Assembly: GCF_038051995.1 (NCBI RefSeq)
Contig: NZ_CP150290.1
Span: 6,610,501 to 6,674,500, forward strand
DNA length: 64,000 bases
From: Paenibacillus sp. FSL H8-0537
GTDB taxonomy: Bacteria > Bacillota > Bacilli > Paenibacillales > Paenibacillaceae
Direction of reading: 5' to 3'
This document shows, one piece after another, positions 17,203 to 24,636 of this stretch. Position 1 is the stretch's first letter, and each line of letters starts with the position of its first letter. Under the pieces are notes generated by a model. That model was given only the letters and a program-made list of their open reading frames with translations. It was not told the origin of the DNA and searched no databases. The position numbers and the translations under genes were made by a program.

Positions 17203-17242
17203 AGAGCAAGGGCAGCGCCAGCCTAAATGCTTCCCTTGCTCT
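17203..17242 (-). terminator. Attenuating terminator between mglB and mglA
   Basis: AGAGCAAGGG at 17203-17212 pairs perfectly with CCCTTGCTCT at 17233-17242. On the minus strand the stem is followed by a T-rich tract (17198-17202). It sits inside the operon. Confidence 0.8.
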
Positions 17243-17289
17243 CCGTATCCGCTAATCTCCGCCACCCCCGCAGGCAGCCGGCTTAGCGA

Positions 17290-18318
17290 TTATTTCAGCA
17301 CTTCATCCTTGTTCGCGCTCGTTACCTTCTGGTAAGGAATCCACACGTATTTCCCGTCGGTAATTTCGAAGCCTGTGTTCTCCTTGCTCGGCGTCTCGCC
17401 AGCAGCAAGTACACGGGACAGCTCAACCGTCGCCTTGCCTTGGTTAGTCGCATCGTTGAGCACTGTGCCGAGCAGCGTACCTTCATCCAACGCCTGAATG
17501 GCAGGAGCGGTAGCATCTACGCCGACAACCGGAATATATTTATCGCCTGTAAAATAGCCCGCTGCCTTCAGCGCTTCAATTGCACCGAGCGCCATATCAT
17601 CGTTATTGGCGAGAACAGCTTCGATTTTATCGCCATGAGAAGCAATGAACGCAGCCATTTTTTCCTGGCCTTTTACGCGGTCCCACATCGCTGTATCCTC
17701 CGCCAGCTTCTCGACCTTAATGCCTGCATCCTCAATCGCCTGCACGGAAAACTTCGTCCGCAGCTCGGCATCCTGATGGCCCGGCTCGCCTTTGAGCATG
17801 ACGTATTGCAGCACGCCGTCGCCGTTCTTATCCGCTTCCGGATGCGCCTTCCAGTAATCGACGATGAGATCGCCGGACATCGTGCCCGACTCCTCCGCCT
17901 TCGCTCCGACAAAATACACCTTATCCCATTTCGCCATATCATCGGCGAGCGGCTCGCGGTTAACGAACACGACTGGAATGTCCGCAGCTTTGCCTTTATC
18001 AATAATGACGCCCGCTGCTGTACGGTCTACCGGATTAATGATCATCGATTTGACCTTCTTGGTGATAAACAGGTCAACCTTGTCATTTTGTGTCGGCTGC
18101 GAGTTTTGGCTGTCTACGATATCCACTTGTACCTTGCCTGCCGCTGCTTCCGTAATCGCGTTGCGGACTCCCGTCATGAACGTATCGTCGAACTTGTAAA
18201 TCGCCACCCCAACCTTCGGCTGGTCGCCGCCAGTTCCCCCTGTATTGCCGTTTGATGCCGAGCACCCTGCCGCCACCGTCAATGCACCGATCAGCAGCGC
18301 AGCTGTTACCTTTTTCAT
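17290..18318 (-). CDS. mglB: Galactose/glucose-binding lipoprotein MglB
   Basis: Extracellular substrate-binding protein, 342 residues. A signal peptide with lipobox (TVAAGC, Cys19) anchors it. The MglB-specific EF-hand-like calcium loop DKNGDGVLQYV is visible near residue 167, together with VNREPLADDM and ANNDDMALGAIEAL, residues that line the galactose/glucose pocket in the family. GGGGAGG precedes the ATG. It is first gene of the transport part; a direct repeat upstream (18422-18452) may bind the co-encoded YesN-type regulator. Galactose-type specificity is inferred from the calcium loop. Confidence 0.9.
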   Translation of the reverse strand: MKKVTAALLIGALTVAAGCSASNGNTGGTGGDQPKVGVAIYKFDDTFMTGVRNAITEAAAGKVQVDIVDSQNSQPTQNDKVDLFITKKVKSMIINPVDRTAAGVIIDKGKAADIPVVFVNREPLADDMAKWDKVYFVGAKAEESGTMSGDLIVDYWKAHPEADKNGDGVLQYVMLKGEPGHQDAELRTKFSVQAIEDAGIKVEKLAEDTAMWDRVKGQEKMAAFIASHGDKIEAVLANNDDMALGAIEALKAAGYFTGDKYIPVVGVDATAPAIQALDEGTLLGTVLNDATNQGKATVELSRVLAAGETPSKENTGFEITDGKYVWIPYQKVTSANKDEVLK

Positions 18319-18421
18319 TTCATCATGACCTCCCCGATTTTTGGTTCATGCTGGTGAGCGTGTGCAGCTCTGTTTCTCTTTCGTGTCCTCATTATGGCTG
18401 AAATGGGGCCGGAAACGAATG

Positions 18422-18452
18422 TAAAATCCTCATCATTTTTATTAAAATCCTC
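18422..18452 (-). promoter_or_regulatory. Direct repeat upstream of mglB, candidate regulator site
   Basis: Read on the minus strand, GAGGATTTTA occurs twice with start points exactly 21 bases apart (two helical turns), about 105-135 bases before the mglB start. Direct repeats at that spacing are the usual target of AraC/YesN-type regulators, one of which is encoded upstream. Confidence 0.45.
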
Positions 18453-18453
18453 C

Positions 18454-19452
18454 TCACTTCTGGATAAAGGGAAACAGCACACGCTGATTTTCAGGCCAAA
18501 ATAAATTGGCGCCATTGATCAGTTTGGTCTCCATTGCAACGTGGGACGGCACTTCCTCGCCTCTGAGCGCCAGCACGGCATTTTTGATGCCGAGATAGCC
18601 GATGCTGAATGGATTTTGCACTAAAACCACCTGCAACTGATCCTCCTGCAGCAGTTCAAGCAGCTCCATCGAGCTGTCGAAGGCGATAATTTTCACTTTA
18701 CCGCCGCCAAGTCCCTGCTTCTTGATTTCCAGCGCAGCAGCAACAGCCGCCTGCACATTAAGTGCCAAAATGCCATCCACCTGCTGCTTGTTCAGCAAGC
18801 TGCTGACAACGCTCCGGCAGTTTTTATTCCGCTCCATGCATGGCTCACTGCCGATTACCGTCATCCCGCTCTCCTCAGCCAGCGCCTCCCGAATGCCCGC
18901 CTCGCGGCTCTTCTGATTGTTATCATCCGAGCCATCTGTCAACAGAGCTACGCTGCCCTTGCCAGCAAGCAGTTCAACCATTTTGAGCGCGGCAGCGCGT
19001 CCAGCCTGATGATGGTCAACCGTAATGATGGAGTTAATACCGCCGGTATTCGTCTCCGTATCAATGGCGACCAGAGGCAGTCTCGCCGTTCCACCCGCCT
19101 GCACAATGCCCGCAATGACCTCATCATTGCCTGCGGCGAACACGACTGCGTCGGGATGATGCACCATCGCCAGCTTCGCCGTCTCAAGCTGCTGCTCCGG
19201 GCTGCCCAGCTTCTCCGGGGCTGAAATATGCAGCGTCACATTAAACTCCTTCGATGCGGCTTCGGCGCCCATGACAACGGAGTTCCAGTAGTCGCCGTCC
19301 AGCCGCTTGAGCAGCAGGCTGATGTCGATATTTTCACGCTGAATGGCGCTGTCCTCTGCCCGCTGCATGGTGCAAGAGCCCAGCAGCAGCGCAGCAGCTA
19401 TAGCCGCAATGCACAGCATTGCGAGCCTTCCCAACCTGCGGTTTACGCTCAT
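18454..19452 (-). CDS. Sugar-binding lipoprotein partnered with the sensor kinase
   Basis: Periplasmic-binding-protein-like domain (RbsB/LacI type), 332 residues, with an N-terminal signal and lipobox (LLLGSC, Cys27). Motifs include VVFAAGNDEVIAGIV, PLVAIDTET and GILALNVQAAVAAALEIKKQG. It overlaps the kinase gene by 4 bases and is not next to a permease, which suggests that it presents sugar to the kinase rather than to the importer. This parallels XylFII with LytS in Clostridium beijerinckii. It lacks the calcium loop of MglB, so the two binding proteins differ in fold details and possibly in ligand. The role is inferred from gene order. Confidence 0.78.
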   Translation of the reverse strand: MSVNRRLGRLAMLCIAAIAAALLLGSCTMQRAEDSAIQRENIDISLLLKRLDGDYWNSVVMGAEAASKEFNVTLHISAPEKLGSPEQQLETAKLAMVHHPDAVVFAAGNDEVIAGIVQAGGTARLPLVAIDTETNTGGINSIITVDHHQAGRAAALKMVELLAGKGSVALLTDGSDDNNQKSREAGIREALAEESGMTVIGSEPCMERNKNCRSVVSSLLNKQQVDGILALNVQAAVAAALEIKKQGLGGGKVKIIAFDSSMELLELLQEDQLQVVLVQNPFSIGYLGIKNAVLALRGEEVPSHVAMETKLINGANLFWPENQRVLFPFIQK

Positions 19453-21239
19453 CCTTCCCCCCCCCTTCCTTCAGCCTCAACATCGGCTGGCTTGAATGGG
19501 AACCGGATCGTCACCGTCGTTCCCTCCTCCAGCTCGCTCTCAAACTGCAGGCCATACGGCTCGCCGTAAAATAACCGAATCCGCTCATGCACGTTGCGCA
19601 CACCAACGCCGGAGCCCGCGCCGGATGCCACGCTGGATGCAGGACTCGGCTTGGTTGTCCCGCCAGCCTCTGCCGTGAGCAGCGCAGCCAGCTGCTCGCC
19701 ACTCATCCCGAGCCCATTGTCGCTTACCTGTAGGCAAACTTGCCCGGCTTCGATCCATGCCCGCACCGTAATCAGCCCTTTATCGACGGATGGCTCAATG
19801 CCGTGCATAATAGCATTTTCCAGCAGCGGCTGCAAAATCAGCTTGAGCGACAAGCTAGGCAGCGCAGCCTCTTCGACGTCAAACAAATAATCGAATTTAT
19901 TTTTGAACCGGATATTCTGAATGATGAGGTAGTTCCTCGCATGCTCCAACTCGCTCGCCAGCGGAATCATCGGCTTGCCTTTGCTAAGGCTGATGCGGAA
20001 CAGCTTGGACAAGGATGTAATCGTCGTCACCACCTCCTCATTGCGGTTCATGCCGACCATGCGTACAACCGTATTGAGCGTATTGTATAGAAAATGCGGA
20101 TTTATTTGCGATTGCAGCGCCTCAAACTCATATTTGCGCTTCGCCTCCTGCTCCACCACAATTTGCTGCATCAGCTCGCGAATTCGCGCTACCATCAGAT
20201 TAAAGCGTGTGGATAGCCGCTCCACCTCCAGCGGACCCTGAATGGCGGTCATCGTATGGAAGTCGCCGCGCTCGACATTTTTCATCGACTTCTCCAGCTG
20301 CCGGATCGGATGGGCAATAATGCGCGAAATGAGCCACGACATCGCAATGACGAATACGAGCAAAAGCAGCAGCAGATTCAGCAAATAGTCGTTCAGCTCG
20401 CGCTTTGTCGTAATAATTTCGTCGGTGAAGGATACCCCGACCACCTTCCAGCCGATGTTGCCGATCGTCTGCACCGTAATCATTTTATCCTCGTCTCCAG
20501 ATTCGTCATGAAAGCTGCCAAACGTATATTTCAGCGCCTGCTCGACGTTTTCGCTTTTCAGACCGGCATAGATAAGCTGCTGCTGCGGATGGTACACCAT
20601 ATTGCCTGCGCTCTCATCCACAATGTAGACGTAGCCCTTCTTCCCCAGCACGACCCGCGAGGACAGCTGATTGATTTTGTTAAAATTGACGTCCAGCAGC
20701 AGCACGCCATGCTCCGTTTTCCCGCTCCGCGCTACGGTAATGCCCTTGCTAAGCGAGACGACCCATTTGTACTGCATTTTGTACATATTCTGCACATGCG
20801 GCAGTGAGTAGCTGAGATGATTCGGCGTTTGCAGCGCGCTTTGGAACCAGCGCTGATTGTAAAGACTCAAATTTTCCTTGAGCGCAACGCCCGGAATGCT
20901 CATCATGACCTCGCCGTCATGCCCAATGACCGCCAGCGATACAATTTCTCCCCGAATGCCGATAATCGTATTCAGCTGGCTGCGCAGCTCCTCTTCGTTC
21001 ACATCGCCGCTGCGGCTGATCGTATCGTGGATAACGCCGTAAATTTCCGACATGCCCTGAATATAATCCTCCAAGTTGTAGCTGACCTGATCGACGACCT
21101 GCTGGGTATTGCGCAGCGCGTTCGTCTCCGCGGTCTGTGAGAACTTGTTGTACAGCAGCACGCTGACCATCATAATCGCTGCCGCCGAAAAAACCGAAAG
21201 CGCCACTGAAATGAGAAACTGGATGCTGCGCTTTCTCAT
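19449..21239 (-). CDS. YesM-type sensor histidine kinase
   Basis: Membrane kinase, 596 residues. It has an N-terminal membrane helix (about 10-30), an extracellular Cache-like region to about residue 285, a second helix (about 288-310), a HAMP domain, then the His_kinase segment with phospho-acceptor His in INPHFLYNTL (about residue 385). The ATP-binding domain shows the N-box LLENAIMHG, G1 DNGLGMS and G2 GVGVRNVHERI. The overlap with the upstream regulator gene is ATGA (4 bases), and with the downstream binding-protein gene also 4 bases, so the three products are translationally coupled. Confidence 0.92.
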   Translation of the reverse strand: MRKRSIQFLISVALSVFSAAAIMMVSVLLYNKFSQTAETNALRNTQQVVDQVSYNLEDYIQGMSEIYGVIHDTISRSGDVNEEELRSQLNTIIGIRGEIVSLAVIGHDGEVMMSIPGVALKENLSLYNQRWFQSALQTPNHLSYSLPHVQNMYKMQYKWVVSLSKGITVARSGKTEHGVLLLDVNFNKINQLSSRVVLGKKGYVYIVDESAGNMVYHPQQQLIYAGLKSENVEQALKYTFGSFHDESGDEDKMITVQTIGNIGWKVVGVSFTDEIITTKRELNDYLLNLLLLLLVFVIAMSWLISRIIAHPIRQLEKSMKNVERGDFHTMTAIQGPLEVERLSTRFNLMVARIRELMQQIVVEQEAKRKYEFEALQSQINPHFLYNTLNTVVRMVGMNRNEEVVTTITSLSKLFRISLSKGKPMIPLASELEHARNYLIIQNIRFKNKFDYLFDVEEAALPSLSLKLILQPLLENAIMHGIEPSVDKGLITVRAWIEAGQVCLQVSDNGLGMSGEQLAALLTAEAGGTTKPSPASSVASGAGSGVGVRNVHERIRLFYGEPYGLQFESELEEGTTVTIRFPFKPADVEAEGRGGEG

Positions 21240-22891
21240 GGCGCCTCTGCATTCATCGCCTGATTGCGGTAATCCTTGGCGGAGACGCCGACATTTTTCT
21301 TAAAGCATAGGGAAAAATAATTCGGGTCCGAGAAGCCGACCTTCTCGGCAATTTCAAACGTCTTCAGCTCTGTTGCCCGCAGCAGCTCCTTCGCCGCCTC
21401 CATCCGCAGCTGAAGCAAATAACCGCCGAAGGTCAGCTTCACTTCCTTCTTGAACAGGCTGCTGAAGTAGCCTGCGCTAATATGCAGATGGCTGCACAGC
21501 CGGGCAATCGACAGCTCGCTGTCATGGAAGTTTGCCTTTGTATAATGCACTGCTTCCTCAACCAGCTGCTTGTAGGAGCTTTGCCTGCGGCTGGCGATAT
21601 GATGGCGAATTTTCTCGCAGAGCGACATATACCAGCTTCTCGTCTCCTCAAGCCCGCTAAGCTGCTGCAGCTCCGCATAAATTTGCAGCTCATAGCCCGC
21701 TATTTCGTACAGGCTCAGCCCCGCTTCCTTCACCAGCTTCATGATCGCCGTCATCATCTCCAGCATGTACAGCTGGTACTCCCGGTAAGCGGCATTAACG
21801 CCTTCAATCTCATCAAAAAGCGCGGCCACCAGCTGCTCCAGCTCCTCATGCGTACCTACGCGCAGGCACCGGACGAGCGCTTGCTCCTTGAGCTCGTCGA
21901 ATTGCAGCTCCTCGACGTAGCGTGTTTCCACATCGTCAATGCAAATAATCCGGTTGCTGCCCACCAAATTATGATAATCCAGCGCCTGCTGCGCCTCCCC
22001 GTAGCCCTGCTTCAGCTGCGCGACATCAGGCAATGCCGAGCTGACCCCAATTGTCACGGGAAAACGCAAGTATTTCCGGATATTTTGCAGCATTTCAGCG
22101 AGGCCGCCCAGCGTCCGCTCCATTAGCTCCGTGGCGTCTCCTCCATGTCCAACTGCAAGCAGCGCCACCTGATCCTGATGCAGAAAAACCTTGCCCAGCC
22201 CGAGCCTGCCCCACACCTCCTCCGCCACATTGCGAAGGGCAAACAGCTTGAGGTCGAGATCGCTGGAGGCCGCAAGCGAGCTTTCAGCCGTCCGCAGCGG
22301 AACACCGGGAAGCGCTTCCAATACATGCGTGTGCAGCACGGACACAATGTACGCCTCCCCCGCCAAATCGAGCTCATATTTCGCTGCCTTCTCCTCAATA
22401 TGCCGAAGCGGAAGCTTGCGGGAAAGCAGTGACGATAGGAACAGCTCTTTTACGACCGGCAGGCTTGTACGATAATGCTCCTGCAGCAGCTGCATATTTT
22501 CCCGTTTCTCACGCTCATCATTGAGCCGCTCCTTCACCTTGTCCATCACCTCAAGCAGCTGCTGCGCGGAAAAAGGCTTTAAAATATACTCATCCACCTG
22601 CAAGCCGATCGCCTGCTTGGCATATTCAAATTCATCATAGCCGGAAAAAATAACGATGCGCGTCAGCGGATACGTCTTCCTCGTCCATTCCGCCAGCTCC
22701 AAGCCATTCATATACGGCATGCTAATATCCGTCACTACGATGTCCGGCTCCAAACGCTCGATCAGCTCCATCGCTTCCCGACCGTTCGCCGCCGTATCTA
22801 CGATTTCAAAGCCATGGCGCTCCCATGCAATTTCCTGCAGCAGTCCGCTGCGCGTCTCTTCTTCATCATCCACCAGCAGCACTTTATACAT
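21236..22891 (-). CDS. YesN-type response regulator with AraC DNA-binding domain
   Basis: 551 residues. The N-terminal receiver has VLLVDDEEETR, the phospho-accepting Asp in VVTDISMPYMNG (about residue 54) and Lys in ILKPFSAQQL. A long middle region follows, and two C-terminal AraC helix-turn-helix units (LSIARLCSHLHISAGYFSSLFKKE and FEIAEKVGFSDPNYFSLCFKK). It is the first gene of the sensing operon and probably activates mglBAC in response to a sugar. The upstream region 22892-23120 holds its promoter but no clear element. Confidence 0.92.
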   Translation of the reverse strand: MYKVLLVDDEEETRSGLLQEIAWERHGFEIVDTAANGREAMELIERLEPDIVVTDISMPYMNGLELAEWTRKTYPLTRIVIFSGYDEFEYAKQAIGLQVDEYILKPFSAQQLLEVMDKVKERLNDEREKRENMQLLQEHYRTSLPVVKELFLSSLLSRKLPLRHIEEKAAKYELDLAGEAYIVSVLHTHVLEALPGVPLRTAESSLAASSDLDLKLFALRNVAEEVWGRLGLGKVFLHQDQVALLAVGHGGDATELMERTLGGLAEMLQNIRKYLRFPVTIGVSSALPDVAQLKQGYGEAQQALDYHNLVGSNRIICIDDVETRYVEELQFDELKEQALVRCLRVGTHEELEQLVAALFDEIEGVNAAYREYQLYMLEMMTAIMKLVKEAGLSLYEIAGYELQIYAELQQLSGLEETRSWYMSLCEKIRHHIASRRQSSYKQLVEEAVHYTKANFHDSELSIARLCSHLHISAGYFSSLFKKEVKLTFGGYLLQLRMEAAKELLRATELKTFEIAEKVGFSDPNYFSLCFKKNVGVSAKDYRNQAMNAEAP

Positions 22892-23123
22892 CGTTTATCC
22901 CCCCGCTATTTAAATACGCGGCCGAGCAGCCGCTAAGACCTGATACTGTAAGCATGCTATTTATCATATTCGTTTCCGTGTTTTCTGGAAAGAGGGGGGT
23001 GCTTTTAGAAGACAAGTGTCTGGTCTCCCCACCTTCAACGGGGCGTAAACCCATAGAAATATAATGACAATCTAATTATGCCCAAGATGGTCTGGCCACC
23101 ATTGTATTTACATCATACTAGGA

Positions 23124-23252
23124 GTGTTTCAAGAGCTTGAGGATGAACAAAGTGCTTATAATAAACTGTGCATTGAATCATTAAATGCTTTCACACCGTC
23201 CAATGGGGTTGAAAAAGTTTCTAATCGCTTAATCATTAGTTTATTGAGATAA
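23124..23252 (+). pseudogene. Short coding-like remnant, unrecognised
   Basis: An open frame from GTG (preceded by AGGA) to TAA encodes about 42 residues (FQELEDEQSAYNKLCIESLN...) with protein-like composition. No stop-free extension upstream has similarity I can recognise. It may be the 3' end of a decayed gene or a chance frame. Apart from it, 22892-23570 shows nothing I can identify. Confidence 0.25.
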
Positions 23253-23570
23253 CAAACTGCGATTAAATTATTCCCGTTTGTATCCTGCTGTATGAATTAT
23301 ATCTGTTGATTGCAGCATAACTAGGCCCACTGCCTCTGACTAGGTGTGGGCTATTTTGGTTTACTTTGGAAGCATGAAACGGAATCTTTTTACATCACTC
23401 TTTTAGCAAATATAAGGAATCATTAGATATATTGACCTTGATGCAGATAAGATGCATTGTAAGCGTTTAAAATCAGGCCAATTCGCTGCATTCGCTCTCT
23501 TTTGCGGCGTAAGCTTCCTTTACAGCACTCAAGGCGGGGGAGTATGATTCATAACATGATTGAACCTTTT

Positions 23571-23760
23571 TTGAAATATAAGAATTTATAAGTTTTGCAC
23601 TTATAAATAGGCTTATATTTCTCGGACTGAAACGCGCTGCGCCGCCAAAGGAAGGCGATAGCCGTTTCATCTTGAAATATAGGAAAGTATATGTTTTCGT
23701 TATCCTTTCTCTATATTTCTAAGGGCAAAGCTCTTCGCTCGTCCCAGAAGGACGACGAAG
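23571..23760. repeat. Cluster of four consecutive hairpins
   Basis: Four inverted repeats follow one another. These are GAAATATAAG/CTTATATTTC (23573-23582, 23612-23621) with inner TTTATAAG/CTTATAAA, TGAAACG/CGTTTCA (about 23627-23669), GAAATATAG/CTATATTTC (23673-23681, 23711-23719), and TCGTCC/GGACGA with CTTCG flanks (about 23731-23760). The first and third share the GAAATATA arm, as if duplicated. No protein is credible here. It lies directly before the first riboswitch and may be a dispersed repeat or part of the leader. Confidence 0.55.
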
Positions 23761-23774
23761 TCGTTTTTGCTTGA

Positions 23775-23952
23775 TCGCTGAGTCTTCGCGCATTAGGAGA
23801 AGAGCGGGGGAACCAAACGCACTGCAAGTGTCCGATGTGAGAGTCGGAGGCCGGCAGCGCAGGGGTGAATCGTTTGCAGGAGTATCATGAAACTCCAGGC
23901 AAATGTAGGGCGACTCTCACCGCCCGAATCCGACAGCTAACCTCGTAAGCGC
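23775..23952 (+). ncRNA. c-di-AMP (ydaO/yuaA) riboswitch aptamer, first copy
   Basis: The conserved ydaO core elements are present in order: GGGGGAACC (23805-23813), GGGGTGAATC (about 23862-23871), TAGGGCG, then CCCGAATCCGACAGCTAACC (23923-23942) and the closing AAGCG that pairs with CGCT at 23776-23779. It is followed by its own terminator at 23998-24029. In known members, c-di-AMP binding turns expression off. Confidence 0.92.
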
Positions 23953-23997
23953 AGGTGTAGAGAGGAATGGTGAACGATTGTGACCTTGTAAATCAGG

Positions 23998-24029
23998 CCA
24001 CAGAGCGTCATACGCCTCTGTGGTTTTTT
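23998..24029 (+). terminator. Terminator of first c-di-AMP riboswitch
   Basis: CCACAGAG at 23998-24005 pairs with CTCTGTGG at 24016-24023, followed by six T and a second T run. It acts as the expression platform of the first aptamer. Confidence 0.9.
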
Positions 24030-24082
24030 GTTGTCTTTTTATGAAAATAGCACTCGCAACATCGGCAGATATTTTGTTTCAA

Positions 24083-24249
24083 ACGCTGAGTTCTGCACTG
24101 CCGCAGAAACGGGGGAACCATCGACGGCTCTCTGTCATTGTCCAATGGACGATTGCAGGGAGCGTCACGGGGTGAATCGCAAGGGCACGAAAAGTGCCAA
24201 GCGTAGGGCGTCTCTCGCGCCCGAATCCGACAGCTAACCTCGCAAGCGT
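24083..24249 (+). ncRNA. c-di-AMP (ydaO/yuaA) riboswitch aptamer, second copy
   Basis: A second complete ydaO core: GGGGGAACC (24111-24119), GGGGTGAATC (24169-24178), TAGGGCG, then CCGAATCCGACAGCTAACC (24221-24239) and AGCGT pairing with ACGCT at 24083-24087. It has diverged from copy one in the variable stems but keeps the whole core. It is followed by its own terminator at 24316-24359 and then the kdp genes. Confidence 0.92.
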
Positions 24250-24315
24250 CAACGGGAGAGGCCACACTTACACTTATCGCAGAGCGAATCAGGGGCGCAT
24301 AATGCCCGGATGAAG

Positions 24316-24359
24316 GAAGCTGCGGGTGAAGAGTCCTCTTTGCCCAAGGCTTCTTTTTT
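24316..24359 (+). terminator. Terminator of second c-di-AMP riboswitch
   Basis: An outer stem GAAGCT/GGCTTC encloses GGGTGAAGA paired with TCTTTGCCC, followed by six T and a further T7 run. It sits 57 bases before the first kdp start codon. Confidence 0.88.
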
Positions 24360-24415
24360 GTTGCCTTTTTTTGCAAAATGACCAGAGGAAAATTGAAATA
24401 AGGAGCGCTGCAGCT

Positions 24416-24523
24416 ATGCTGGATATCGGAATGGCTTTGACCTTAATCGCAGCTTTCGGGCTGATTGCCGGATTTATACGCTGGTGCGACCGATCCATTA
24501 GCGAAACGGAGGAACGGGGATGA
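24416..24523 (+). CDS. Small single-helix membrane protein at head of kdp operon
   Basis: A 35-residue protein with one hydrophobic helix (about residues 5-21) followed by a polar tail IRWCDRSISETEERG. Its ribosome binding site AGGAG lies ten bases upstream and its stop overlaps the kdpF start (ATGA), so it is translationally coupled to kdpF. Short proteins of this shape are found before kdpF in some other bacteria, without an assigned function. A longer in-frame start at 24326 would lie inside the terminator and is unlikely. Confidence 0.7.
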   Translation: MLDIGMALTLIAAFGLIAGFIRWCDRSISETEERG

Positions 24524-24597
24524 TTGTCATATTGCTCGTTACAGGAGCTTTGCTGGTGTATCTCGTCTACGCCTTGCTTCATCCAGAGAAATTTTAA
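24520..24597 (+). CDS. kdpF: Potassium-transporting ATPase small subunit KdpF
   Basis: A 25-residue hydrophobic peptide ending in the family signature VYALLHPEKF. KdpF stabilises the KdpABC complex in the membrane. It overlaps the upstream small gene by four bases and precedes kdpA by 39 bases. Confidence 0.88.
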   Translation: MIVILLVTGALLVYLVYALLHPEKF

Positions 24598-24636
24598 CAA
24601 ATAACGTTTCATCATTGATGCAAGGGAGGAACAGCT

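Noticed and set aside
23473..23670. 65-codon minus-strand frame before the riboswitches
   Set aside because: Made of the hairpin repeats; no start signal or conserved motif.
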